Shown: positions 23,895 through 36,236 of the stretch, piece by piece
Layout: the number at the start of each line of letters is the position of its first letter
Position numbering within the stretch: the first letter of the stretch is position 1
Source of the DNA: Enchytraeus crypticus
Lineage: Eukaryota; Annelida; Clitellata; Enchytraeida; Enchytraeidae
Assembly: GCA_905160935.1 (NCBI GenBank)
Contig: CAJHZI010000839.1
Location: forward strand, 31,001-95,000
DNA length: 64,000 bases
Direction: 5' to 3'
Made by a program: the position numbers and the translations under genes
Notes under the pieces: model-generated
What the model was told of the DNA's origin: nothing
Database searches by the model: none
What the model saw: the letters and a program-made list of their open reading frames with translations, nothing else

Positions 23895-24065
23895 CCAAGC
23901 TTTAATGAATTTGTAAAACAACAACCACTAAGAGTGCTACAGTCATCAATGACTACATCGAGCACTATTGAGCCAAAATCAAGCCAGGTCCAAAAAAGAA
24001 GGTCCAAAAACGGTGCAAATTCCAAAATCCAGATATTCAGTCCAAAGTATGCGTTTAAGGGAGAC
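23895..24065 (-). repeat. Element D copy, minus strand
   Basis: AAGAGTGCTACAGTCATCAA, ATCGAGCACTATTGAGCCAA, AAAACGGTGCAAATTCCAAA. It lies in the probable 3' UTR of the cysteine-rich gene. Confidence 0.7.
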
Positions 24066-24458
24066 AATGGTGCCTAAAAACTCTAGGGGTTTGGATTTAA
24101 AGATGCATATAGGCCTAATATAGACATATATAATTAAGTTATAAACGCATAAAAAGTAAAAGTAATAAGAGATAGTAATTCATGGATTGAAGTGTGCGGT
24201 TGTACACGTTTAGGTTTAAACATGATATAGAGGAGTTTGTGCTTATTTCAAGTGTATAAATCTGTGTAAGTGTAAGGGATAGACACATTTTCAGACACAT
24301 CGATTTCTACATTTAGATTTAACAATCAGCCCAGCTGTTTGCGCCACGGAGCTTTATTTATATTTATGTATTTATTTGTGTGTATATATAATCTTGTACA
24401 GCTTTTAACTCTAATATCGTTGTTTATTTATCATCACACTGCTTGACTGACTGTTTGA

Positions 24459-24464
24459 ATAAAA
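24459..24464 (+). terminator. Candidate poly(A) signal of the cysteine-rich gene
   Basis: AATAAA in TGTTTGAATAAAATGATGCA, about 690 bases after the stop. Plausible but not unique. Confidence 0.35.
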
Positions 24465-24599
24465 TGATGCACTGTTGCTGATGTTTAGTTCCGTAATATT
24501 CAATAGAGTATTATTATCAATGCAATTTTATACTTGACTAAATGGTACATTTATGACTTTCTATTTGACTAGAGTTCGCATGTGTTGCTGTATTTCATA

Positions 24600-24785
24600 T
24601 CAATAGAAATAAATCAATAAATGTGTCAATCCGCAATCATACATGATTACAACATCCAGCTTATTTTTAAAACTATTCACGGATACCGCATTCACAACCT
24701 CCTCACTCAAAGAGTTCCACCTATCAATCACTCTATGAGAAAAAACTTTAAATCCTAAGTCTGTCCTTACACTAGGCTTAAACAA
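24600..24785 (-). mobile_element. CR1-like LINE ORF2 C-terminal fragment
   Basis: Encodes FKVFSHRVIDRWNSLSEEVV then NSFKNKLD, the diagnostic end of CR1/L2-type ORF2 proteins. It matches the end of the longer copy at 25930-26040 but is a separate, diverged insertion. Confidence 0.8.
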
Positions 24786-24954
24786 CTTATAGCTATGAAC
24801 ACTTATAGTCGATCATTTAACTATAATGTGTGTTTATTTTTTAAGAGGCGCGGTATCGATCGACTGGACACAATTAAACTGCTCGAGAAAGGCAATGGAA
24901 AACCACCTCAGAAGCCACACTTTCCCAAACTATACAGTCTACGAACATTCCCTC

Positions 24955-25400
24955 TCTCTCTCTCTCTCTCTTAGTGCACTGCCTACTGGCAGGTCCATGG
25001 TACATAACGCCTCCACTCTTCTCTGTCTTCCGCCTTCCTCTTCATTTCCACATATGAGTGGGTCTTTAAATCATCTAACATACCTAATCTCGGCCTGCCC
25101 CTGCCTCTTTTTCCTTCCATTCTACCTTCTATGACCTCTTTGATAGACCTTCCCCCTTTAGAATGTGTCCTATCCATCTCTTCTTCCTATTTCTTAACAC
25201 ATTTATCAACTGTCTATCTGTGCCAACTCTCTCCAGGACTTCCTCATTTGTAACCTTTTGAGTCCAGCTAATCCTCTCCATTCTTCTTCAAATCCACATT
25301 TCCAATGCCTCCAGTTTCTTAATATCTTCCTTTCTTAAGGTCCATGTTTCACATCCATATAATAGCGTGGTCCAAACCAAAGTTTTCACTATCGAACATT
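24955..25400 (-). mobile_element. LINE ORF2 3' fragment, GA-tail family, longest minus copy
   Basis: Minus strand begins with codons for CETWTLRKED, then decayed RRWIGHIL-type codons, and RGRGRPRLGMLDDLKTH and EEWRRYVPWTCQ, then the tail GGCAGTGCACTAAG and (GA)n. It belongs with 61990-62346. Confidence 0.8.
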
Positions 25401-25929
25401 ATGAACAAACATTATGCTGTGGATAATTAAGACATAGCGCTTTATGAAGGGTGCATAACCTAGCTGTTGATCCAGACTTCCGCGGAATGTTCTATAGGGA
25501 GCGTGAATTAATGCAGACTCTGAGTATGAATAAGTACTTTAGATCTGCCACTTGGCAGAACACTGGAGAGAGAGGAGAGAGAGAGAGAAAGAAAGAGAGA
25601 GAGTAAGAGAAAGAGAAAAAGAGAGATCATTAATGTCCCGGGTCTGGGCATCAATTTCAAGGTCTCTAATGTGCATTAAATTATTATAACATAACATTAC
25701 AGAGTCAGGAAGCAATTATATGCTTGTTTAAGACTCATCAGACTCTTAACTAAGACCAATTAATATTGATAACACCTCATATTTCAATATAAAATGTCTA
25801 ATTTCACATATCTGTACATCGTAAAAGACTTAATTAGTCATACTTTATAAATCAAATCATACAAACTTCATGTCAACATATCAAATTTATACATATGTAT
25901 CACACTGAAAATGCAATTAGCATCTAATT
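25401..25929. other. Intergenic spacer between LINE copies
   Basis: GA-rich tract at 25565-25625 and AT-rich sequence; no coding signal. Part of 25640-25929 may be the 3' UTR of the CR1-like element. Confidence 0.4.
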
Positions 25930-25936
25930 TACATGT

Positions 25937-28128
25937 TCCTATGTTTATCATATTTGTTTTTAAACGCATTCACTGATTCTGCTTGTACAACTTCGCTTGG
26001 CAAACTATTCTAAGCATTTATAACTCTCTGACTAAAGAAAAATTTCCTTAAAAGTCCATTTCTAAATTTACTAAGCTTATAAATATATCCCCTAGTGTTT
26101 CTGTTGTTTGAAAAATTAAACCAAATACTATGGTTAACTTTGCTGAAGCCTTTGAGTATTTTAAAAACTTCTATTAAATCTCCTCTAGTTCTCTCACTTA
26201 AAGAGGTTAATCCTACGAATTTTAATCTATTCTCATAACTAAGTTTTTGACAGTCAAATACCAGCCTTGTTGCTCTGGCTTGTACCCTTTCTAATTTATC
26301 GATATCTTTCTTAAGATATGGGCACCAAGCCTGAACGCAGTATTCAAGTTTGGGCCGTACAAGAGCCTTACATGGCCTTACCACAATATCTTATTTCTAC
26401 ATGCAATTGTTCTTTTAATCATTCTTAATACACAATTAGCACTTAACAACTTTATTACAATTTTCACTAAATTTAAAAGAGCTATCCATAAAGACTCCTA
26501 AATCTCTCTCACTGTTTGTGGATTTTAATTTTATACTGTTCAAAGTATACTCAATTCCTAAATTATTATTCCCTATATGCATAACTCTACATTTCTCAGC
26601 ATTGAACTCCATTAGCCAATCACTAGACCAGTTCAGTAATATTTTTATATCATACTTCAAAATCTCAGCATCTTCAATGTTGTTTACTATCTTTGCCACT
26701 TTAGAATCATCTGCAAATTTACTAAATTTTGATACAATATCTATTTCAATGTCATTGATGTAAACTAAAAATATCAGAGGTTCTAAAACAGAGCCTTGTG
26801 GCACACCACTCTTCACTGCTGCCCATTCCGAGAACTCGTCCTCGACACACACCCTTTGTTTTCTATTGCTTAACCAATTACCTATCCGCTTTAAAAGTTT
26901 GCCCGTTATTCCATGTGCTTCCAACTAAGTAATCTTTTATGTGGAACTTTATCAAACGCTTTAGCAAAGTCTAGATATGAGATATCAATGCTATTTTTAT
27001 TATCTACTTCCTTTGTAATATATTCTAAAAAATCTAGCAAATTAGTTAAACAAGAACGCCCACTAATAAAACCATGCTGACTATTTCTAATTAAGTTATA
27101 TTCTTCCAAGAAACTAATTATTTTATCCTTAATAATGCTTCAAAAATCTTACCGATTATGCCTGTTAAGCTAATAGGCTTATAATTTTCTGCTTTATCCC
27201 TATTCCCCTTTTTATGTATTGGAAGTACATTGGCATTCTTAAAATCTTGAGGAACCACCCCTATTTCCATTGATGCCTTTACTAGGTTTAACAGAGCTGG
27301 TGCTAATTTATCTCTTAGCTCCGAAACCAGTTTTCCTTGAATCTCATCTGGACCTTGACTTTTATTGACATTTAGCGAATTTAATTTATTTATAACATCA
27401 TCAATATCAAACTCAATATTATGTAAGGAGCATTCAAAGTTACCTTTGAAGATCCTAGCCGGTACTGGCATATTAACTAAATCTTCTTCCACAAATACAG
27501 ACGAAAAATATTTATTAAAATAATTTGCAGTGTCTTTATTATCTATCTTCTATAATGTTGTTATATTCATCTCTTAAAGGACCAATCTTTTTAATAACCT
27601 TTTTGTTAGCATTAGCATAGGCAAAAAACTCTTTGCATCATTCTTTACATTACGAGCTAGCTTTTTTTCAAATTCCAACTTGGCTTTTCTATTTTCTGCA
27701 ACCGATTTATTAAGCTTTTTCTTGTATTCACAGTACAAAGTTTCATCATTCTCACTATTTTTATAATTGTTCCAAGCATCTTTTTTAGCTTTTCTTTTTC
27801 TTCTTACCTTTTTAGTAACCCACTTGCATCTATATTTATTTTTGGCTTTTAATTTAATGAACTCATCTCGAATCATCCTAAGACCTGTGTTAATATTAGT
27901 CCATAAGCCCACTACGTCATCGTTATTATCATTATCACTTAAAACTATAAATACATTTCTGTGCTGTGTATTTCTTTTAATTTCTTCATAGTTTACTTTA
28001 AAATAATCAAATTTTTGGACTTTTCTACAGATCCAACTGCACTGAATTATAAAGCTAATGGTTAGATGATCACTTGTCTCAAAAGGTTCACCTATAAATA
28101 CATCCTTAATTATTTCTTCAGAGCACAA
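25937..28128 (-). pseudogene. LINE reverse transcriptase region, frameshifted
   Basis: Successive open segments encode RT blocks: KSQGPDEIQGKL, FKNANVLPIHKKGNRD, SYLDFAKAFDKVPHKRLL, KSGVPQGSVLEPLIFLVYIN, then the catalytic FADD box (KFADDSKVAKIV), and the tail FFFSQRVINA, stop, NSLPSEVV. Frame breaks lie near 27574-27492, 27118-27109, 26924-26906 and 26436-26384. The catalytic residues survive, but the copy cannot make a full protein. Confidence 0.88.
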
Positions 28129-28178
28129 AACAAGATCAAGGAAATTGTTGCCTCTAGTAGGCTTATTACAATACTGTT

Positions 28179-29250
28179 CTAAAAAATATTATTTATACAT
28201 TCTATAAATAAGTGAGTTTCATCTATGTTTTCTCTATTTCCCCAGTCCAATTCAGGATAGTTAAAATCAACCATTACTACAACCTTCTTATCATACAGCT
28301 TATCAAACACACTAAACATAGCCTCATCATTAGTTTTGGAACTATCTGGGGCTCTATATATAACACCAATAATAAGATTAATGTTCTTACACTTGATATT
28401 ACACCAAACACTTTCTTTAAAGTTTGAATCACATAAATCGTTAACTTGACTTGGGTTCAGTTCATTTTTTATATACAGCAAAACGCCCCCACCTCGTTTT
28501 TCGACTAAATCATTTCGATCACATCTAGATACACTGTATCCACTAAAACTAATTTCACTATCACTAATGTCATCAGACAACCATGACTCACTGATTCCCA
28601 AAATATCTATATTTTCATCTTTAATCAACAACTCCAGTTGTGACAATTTATTTACAATACTTCTGGAATAGAAGTATACACATTTTAAGTTATTTCTAAC
28701 ATCTAAATTACTATAACAATTTCGAGTTTTATCAGCCATAGCTGCATAACCTACTTTTCGTACCCCTTCTATATACATTAGGCCTATTTTACAAAAATTC
28801 ACAAGGTGCTTGAAAACTTTCTCACCAACCAACTTTTTTCCTTTTAAATTTAGATGGATACCACCAGCATCAGTCATACTGCGCTGTAGCTCTAAACCCA
28901 AGAAAGCAAAGCCTCTAGATTGGCATAGCTCTCTCAGTCTCATATTTACCAATGACCTCTTACGCTCTAATCTTTCCGTCAAATCAAACCTCTTCGCTAT
29001 CCCTAAAACTGTTACACTTTTACTTTTTGCTTTCTTGGCATCGTTTAGCAGTATTCTATATTTATTTAGAATGCTGCTACAATCCTCTTCAATTAAGTTA
29101 TTGGTCCCTACCATTAAAACCAAGTGCCTTTTCTCATCTTCCTTCAATTTTCCTACTTCACTCGCTATTCTCTCTATTTCTCCCCTGACAGCGTCCGCCC
29201 TTGTATTAAACCTTCAGTACCTCGCTTGAGATCTATGCTCAGAGTTCTGA
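28179..29250 (-). pseudogene. LINE esterase plus endonuclease region
   Basis: An open stretch of 322 codons (29147-28179) carries esterase blocks HLVLMVGTNNL and DAGGIHLNLKGKK, then an endonuclease with ILGISESWL, GGGVLLYIKNEL, IIGVIYRAPDSS and VVVMVDFNYPELDWGN. The first esterase block (VVVMGD, encoded up to about 29251) is cut off by a frameshift. In canonical CR1 elements the esterase ends ORF1 and the endonuclease starts ORF2; here they are in one frame, either a real fusion or a chance loss of the intervening stop. Confidence 0.8.
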
Positions 29251-29750
29251 TCATAGATCTCCCATCACAACGACATGGTGTGACTCTTCAGTGGCCCTAT
29301 CCAGCACTTCCTTAACTGATTTTTCATCTTTGGCTTTATGGTCAGGCCGTCGTTCGACAATTCCATCGTCATTTTCTATTACATGAATTTGTTTATCTAA
29401 TCTCTTATCAGTTCTTTCTCGTGCTGGCAATTCAAGTCCCAATGCGTTCTCTCTGGTCCTATCTTTCCTGCTACGTTTGCTCTCTACCAACTCCCACTTT
29501 TGAGCCTCAACTGGAGTTGGCCATTCCCTGCATTCCTCTGCCTGTAGTTTACATGCCAGCATTTTATCCGACATTTCCCTGACCTTATCTTTAAGAATTT
29601 CTAGAGTGGTATCTAGTATACCCTCTTACCTTCAACAAAATCAACATTATCCACACCACTAGTCCATTTACAAACAAATGCTTCAGCCTTCTGTATCCCA
29701 TTATCTAAATCCAGTAGCATATTTCCCTATCACTAAATCAGACATTTTCT

Positions 29751-30541
29751 GCAAGTACCTCACAGTAGTTTTAGAACTGAATTTATTTAATTTATTTCTA
29801 ATTTCTTAATAGACACTTCGATACGACACTATTTGAAAAACCAAACGAACAAACTACTTAACTAAAATTTACATAACACGTTTTAAACCGGTAGTTACAG
29901 TATCCTAAGCAGATTTTCTAATATAAATATAGATTACTACTTTCAAGATACGTAACTTATTGGAAGTTACACAAACCTATTTTCCTACAACTTCTAAGAA
30001 AACACCAGTTATAAGAATTTACAAAAAATGACACTTTTAATATTATTTATTGCACACTTAAAAATAAACAAACTACACCGGCAACAGCGTTAACCCCTAT
30101 CAATCTTATAATTATAATCTTATAAAATTATAATCTTAGAAATTCAGACCCCGGCCTCCAATAGCTCTCTGAATTTATCCTAAAGGTTTCAATCATGAAA
30201 ACGTGTTTAAGAATTAAATTTAATTAATTAAATAAAGCACAAATTAAATAATACTTACATACAATATACAATGAAACCCAAATATCCACAAGACCACGGT
30301 ACTGGCTTAAAGAAGAATTGATTAATTTCAGAGCGTAAGTTGATTCTAGGTTCCATCTGTCAAATGTAAATATAAACACAAAGTTTAGGCCCTACTGCAA
30401 GTAAATAAAATTATAATTATATAAAATAATATATAGTAAATATTTCTAACCCTAATAACTCACTATGATGATAAATCATAAATGGTTATATCTCTAAATT
30501 GTAATGCCACGTAATAAAATCATTTGAAATGTTGCAAATTG

Positions 30542-30545
<4 letters not shown>
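29751..30545. other. AT-rich flank, possible LINE 5' UTR
   Basis: No coding signal; TTATAATC and AAATTAATTAA-rich. The 5' limit of the CR1-like element cannot be fixed from sequence alone. Confidence 0.4.
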
Positions 30546-30602
<57 letters not shown>

Positions 30603-30690
30603 TTTGGACTAAATTTCTGGATTTTGGAATTTGCACCGTTTTTGGACCTTCGAGTTTCTAACCGACTTGATTAACCATTTTTGGAGCCAG
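30546..30690 (+). repeat. (TA)n tract and element D fragment
   Basis: TA run at 30546-30600, then TTGGACTAAATTTCTGGATT and TTTGCACCGTTTTTGGACCT, the 5' part of element D, interrupted by the SINE-A insertion that follows. Confidence 0.65.
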
Positions 30691-30812
30691 TGGCGAATTC
30701 GGTTAGATACTCGACCGCGGATCAGTGTGAGGGGTTCAAATCCTGGGCTCGCCCGTCACTGACATCGCTTTCGAGTGAGGAAACTGACGTTAACCTTAGC
30801 TTTACCTAGTGT
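30683..30812 (+). mobile_element. SINE-A copy
   Basis: GGAGCCAGTGGCGAATTCGG, GACCGCGGATCAGTGTGAGG, box B GGTTCAAATCC, TCACTGACATCGCTTTCGAG and the end CCTTAGCTTTACC. Inserted next to an element D remnant. Confidence 0.85.
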
Positions 30813-30966
30813 AAAATATAACGCTTTCAGAGAACCGGTAAATAGATAATAGGTTTAGTACCAATATATATAATTTATGATAAAAATAACTGTGGTGTTT
30901 TATATATTTAGGAATTAGCTGTACTGCTTAGTTTCTTTTCAGTTGCGTAGTTCTCGGTTTCTATAT

Positions 30967-31002
30967 CAGTAAATTAATAAGTCTAGACTTATTAATTTAC
31001 TG
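30967..31002. repeat. Perfect 36-bp palindrome
   Basis: CAGTAAATTAATAAGTCT followed at once by its exact reverse complement, with no spacer. It lies about 70 bases before a plausible acceptor (TTCTAACAG) that would open the first SLC41 coding exon. Confidence 0.85.
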
Positions 31003-31200
31003 AAGTTTTTTATTCTTCAATAATATAATATGTATTAGTGATGTGTAAAATATAATTAAATTCTAACAGAGCAACTTTTTGAACAGAATTCAAGGTGCTA
31101 TCTGACACTGCTACCTGAACTCTATATTGCTGATATCTCACAGAGATCTCCTGACAACTTACAGAAATATTTTCTCAACGGTATCTACAAATGTATCAGT

Positions 31201-34200
31201 ATGCAAGATGCAGGGGTGCGACACAGGGAACGGTGGTCTGACAAACTATCGGTAAACATGAACAATTCTAATACCAATGCAGCAGACTCAAGCGTGTCTA
31301 ACAAGTCCAATCTCTCCCCTAGTTCCTTTCCTGGGGGTAAATTAGAGAGTGCAACAAGCAGTCAGAGTGGAAAGGGCCGCTCAGAACTGATGTGGAGTGA
31401 AAGGAAGCCCTGTGATAGAATGACTGGGGAGGCGGTTAGGATTGAAGAAACAGAATGGTCCATTGGGTGCCAGATATTTCTGCCGTATCTTATCGCTGGT
31501 GTCGGTATGGTGGGTGCTGGAGCAGTGCTCAATGTTGTCAAGGTTTGATTCATATAGTATCGATATGATGTACTGAATTGATGCAATTAATGAATTAACG
31601 ATGTCTCAGAGTATCGATGTCCTGTGACACATTTATTTCAACTTAAATATTTGAACAATAAATAAAATTCGAAACTTTAAAATAATTTTTTGTACTCTAT
31701 TTACTTCTTCAGTTCCTTACAAATTTTAGCTGTGAGCCTTTATTACAGCACAAATCTACCAACTCATTGATTGATTAAATGAGTGCTCTGTTGATGCATC
31801 ATGTCGTAGAGATGATGCTACGTAGAGATGATGCTACGTAGAGATGATGCTACGTAGAGATGATGCTACGTAGAGATGATGCTACATAGAGATGATGCTA
31901 CATGGAGATGATGCAGAGATGATGCTATTGTTATGGAGATGATGCTATTTTTATAGAGATGGCCGGTGTTTGTGGAGATGTCAGAGATCATAGTATTAGT
32001 ACCAGCTCTGCTTGGGCTGAAGGGAAACCTTGAGATGACTCTAGCCTCTCGTCTCTCTACCCAGGTATGTGTGTATATGTGTCTGTATGTATATGTGTTT
32101 ATGCCTCTTTGCCTGGCTGGAATGCTGTCTATGTAACCACAAATTGTTGCAAATGATAGATAGCTCTTATGTGGTGAACACGTAAACCTTCATTACAGTA
32201 GTACCCTTCCTCGGACTGACTTCCCGGATTTTGGCTTGCACTGTTTTTGGACCCCACACTCTGCTCATCAGATTGGATTTTGTACCATAGTGCTCAGTGT
32301 TGTCATAGACGACAGTAGTACTCTAATTCTGTTGTTGTTGTTGTGGTTTTTTTGTCTTAATCTGGAGATATGATAGTTTTTGCTGGTATATTCTTAAGAA
32401 TTTCTGCTGTTTTCTGTAATTATAAAATCTTAATTCCTAAAAGCAAGGATGGCAACTTAAACCTATGGTAAATTTAATTTTATAAAATGTTTTAAAATGA
32501 AAATATTATATAATATTTTAAATTTGTAACTTTGTATTATTTTGTAAAGTGTTGTCTACATTTTGTGTTTGGTAATTCAAAATAGGGTAAATAAGACTGT
32601 TTTCTCAGGGAATGACGCTCCTGCCCAGTAAATGTTAGTCAAAGCTAAGGAAGGCATAAGGGGCCCACCTCGTCATAAGCAGAATCCCCCAAGAATAATG
32701 GTATATCAAAAAGAATGTTATAGATGATTTAAAGATCCACTCGTGTGTGGATGTGAAGAGGAAAACATAGGAGATAGATGAGTTGAGACGTTATATACCA
32801 TGGACCTGCCAGTGAGCAGTGCACTAAGAGAGAGAGAGAGAGAGAGAGAATTCAACATAATGAAGTCAAACAGTTATCTTAAGCTTCAGCTGTAACAAGC
32901 TTGAATTAATCTTTCTGACGATAGCTCAGGTGTGTTGAGTCGTCTTAGAGAGAAGCCTTGTGCTTCTGAACTTTGACGTTAAGCACTCTATGTCCTGCAT
33001 AGTGTGGGTGTAGACACAATTGTGTAGGGTTGTTCTGTGTTGTCATGTGTCAGGCCAATCTCGGAGTGCTTGGTTCAGCAAGTGAACGCAGGAAGCTGAT
33101 TGGTGGAAACCTCGCTCTTACTCAGGTCTGCTGATCAATCAATCAATCAATAATCAATAAGGATATAATGTCCGGTTCCTCGCCAAAAGGCAATGTCAGG
33201 GACGTCTCATGCAGACTCTGCTACAACAGGTGCCAAAGCACCACACGATGACGACTGAGTACACAGAGACCACAAGAGAAAGTGAGATCAAAACAGTGCA
33301 ACTCCAAGATCCAAGGCAAGCGGGTCAAAATTTAGACCTAGGACGGAAAGAGAAAATCAATCAATATTAACATGATATTAACATGGTTCTGATTGTTGAA
33401 TTTAATAAATTGATTTATGAATAAAACCACTTTTTTTAAAATTATTCATTCTAGATGAATATTTTAATCTGTAATAAGCTTTTCGTCTTGACACTGGTGT
33501 TTTGGTTTATTTTAAAATAACCTGCAATGCAATTATAGTCAATATCCATCCCTTATCACCCGCATGTGATGTTAGGGACGTCTATAGCAGATCATATAGT
33601 TATAAACAGTTGGCTAACGTCAGAATACTGTTACAAACGAATGACAAAAAACGTGCGCTGTATGTAACAATGAACTTTATTAGCCAGTTCTAAATATTAC
33701 TATGTCGTAATATATTTTGTCTTTGAATTCATTTAAGTTACATGGTGCAACATTTATGAGTCAGGTTCTAAATACAGTGAAATATTTAATTTTGTTGTAA
33801 TTTTGTTCCGATTCCAAGAACCACTTGTATTGATTGTATTGTATCACTATATTTAGTGTAATGTATTTAGATGTATCATGGTGCAGTGTATTTTAATGTA
33901 TCACAGTGTAGTGTATTTAGATGTATCATGGTGCAGTGTATTTTAATGTATCACAGTGTAGTGTATTTTGATGTATCATGGTGCAGTGTATTTTAATGTA
34001 TCACAGTGTAGTGTATTTAGATGTATCATGGTGCAGTGTATTTTAATGTATCACAGTGTAGTGTATTTAGATGTATCATGGTGCAGTGTATTTTAATGTA
34101 TCACAGTGTAGTGTATTTAGATGTATCATGGTGCAGTGTATTTTAATGTATCACAGTGTATTTAGATGTATCATGGTGCAGTGTATTTTAATGTATCACA

Positions 34201-36191
34201 GTGTAGTGTATTTTGATGTATCATGGTGCAGTGTATTTTAATGTATCACAGTGTAGTGTATTTTGATGTATCATGGTGCAGTGTATTTTAATGTATTGTA
34301 GTGTAGTGTATTTTAATATATCCTGGAGCAATGTATTTTAATGTACTATAGTGTATTATGATGTATTGCGCTAGATCCAGGCTGTGGTTGTAGGACTGCT
34401 TGCTGCAATCTTCGCGGTAACACTAACCTGGTTACCACGCGGTGATTTCAACCTCTCTCACGCCTTGCTGCTCTGTACCAGCAGCATTCTAACTGCCAGT
34501 CTTGCCAGTCTACTCCTAGGTGGGCCTCTGACTGATTTATTGATTGATTGATTGATTGATTCAATTGATTGATTGATTAACTGATGGATCCAAGTAATTG
34601 ATTGATTAACTGAGCAATTTATTTACTGATTGATTGATTCAACTGATTGATTAATTATCTGACTGATTGATTGATAGATTGATTGAGCAATTTATTTATT
34701 GATTTATTTATGGATAGATTGATGGATTAATTTTCAGATTGGGTGATTTAAAAGCTATTACAGCTAATGTTAACGTCAGTTTCCTCATTCGAAATCGATG
34801 TCTGTGATGGGTGAGCCCAGGATTTGATACTGATCAGCGATTGAATATCTTACCGACATCGCCACTGGCTCCAGCCAGTTTATTGATAAATTGATTGATT
34901 AATTCTCAGATTGAGCTATAGATGGATTTAGTAATAGTCAGAGTGATTGATTGATTGTGCAGGATCTATAGTATCACTGGTGGTTATCATATCCTCTCAC
35001 TATCACGTCAATCCAGACAACGTGGCCACGCCCATTGCTGGCAGTCTGGGTGACCTGTCCACTGTGCTGATACTGGCTGTGATATCATCGGCACTACATA
35101 CGCACATAGTTACAGGTTGCATACGCACATAGTTACAGGTTACATACGTACATAGTTACAGGTTACATACGCACATAGTTACTGCTTACATACGCACATA
35201 GTTACAGGTTACATACGCACTTAGTTACAGGTGCAATATATCTTATAATAATCTTTTATTTATAATTTACTCACCAGATGACAGCAGGTTGATGGCTGGA
35301 TGTATACTACTGGTAGAGCTAATGCTAGTTCCTCTATGGTGCTATATCTCATATAACAACCTCTACACTCAGGATGCTTTGCTATCAGGCTGGACGCCTG
35401 TGGTCGCCGCTATGATGATTAGCAGGTTTGTGGTAGTCTATCTCTAGAACGTCCCCGACATCATCTTTGATGTTTGCTTTAAGTCTGTGTTTATTTGTTA
35501 AATGAATTCTAGTTCTTCATTTGTAGAGATTAAGTGTGAGGTGTTCCTTGTATTGACTTAACTACCTCTGAATCCCAAGTCTCGTTTGATCATTTCGAAG
35601 GTTGAGTAAAACTTGTTTCACTTCTTTCAATTTAAATCTTGCGATTTGAAATTTAAATTTCAAATCGATTAACGATACTAAACGATAAAAAAACGATAAT
35701 TTCAGATGTACTGAGCGATTCAGATTTTAGCAATGAAACAGTTGTCATATGGTAGCGTGATAAAATGTTACAGCCCCTTGTTCTTATTAATATGCTTTGC
35801 TTCAATGTAGTAGTTGTCTAACCTCATTGGATACTGGTTACCACTGCGCTGTATTTTCCTTTCTTCTGTTCTTCTTTCATTGGTAGATTTGTTTCTGAGA
35901 AACCATCATCCCCAATCAATTTACTTCCTTTTTCGTATCGTTAGATTTGATAATTATAATAAATTTAACTTGTTAGTGAATTTCATAAATTTAATTAATT
36001 AGTTTATTAAATTAAATGAAACCACCTTTTCTTTAATAACCTCATTTTCTTTAGGTTCATTTTTCTTTGGACTGATTTTCTGGATTTTGGAATTCTTTCC
36101 GTTTTTGGACCTTCGTTTTGCTCGCCGGCTTGATTTTTGTCTCGGTAGTGCTCGATGTTGTCATTGATGCCTGTAGCATTCTAATTGTTGC

Positions 36192-36236
<45 letters not shown>

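Larger units (their letters stand above)
25930..29750 (-). mobile_element. CR1-like LINE, long but decayed (ORF1 remnant, esterase, endonuclease, RT)
   Basis: On the minus strand the order is: a short ORF1-like start near 29744 (MSDLVIGK), a charged segment 29574-29251, a GDSL/SGNH esterase, an APE-type endonuclease, then reverse transcriptase and a C-terminal tail ending near 25937. Several frameshifts and at least one Trp-to-stop change (near 26011) break the frames. Kapitonov and Jurka described esterase domains in CR1 ORF1 proteins; that family knowledge supports the CR1 assignment. Truncated relatives are at 24600-24785 and 62755-62815. It lies between the cysteine-rich gene and SLC41. 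Confidence 0.9.
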
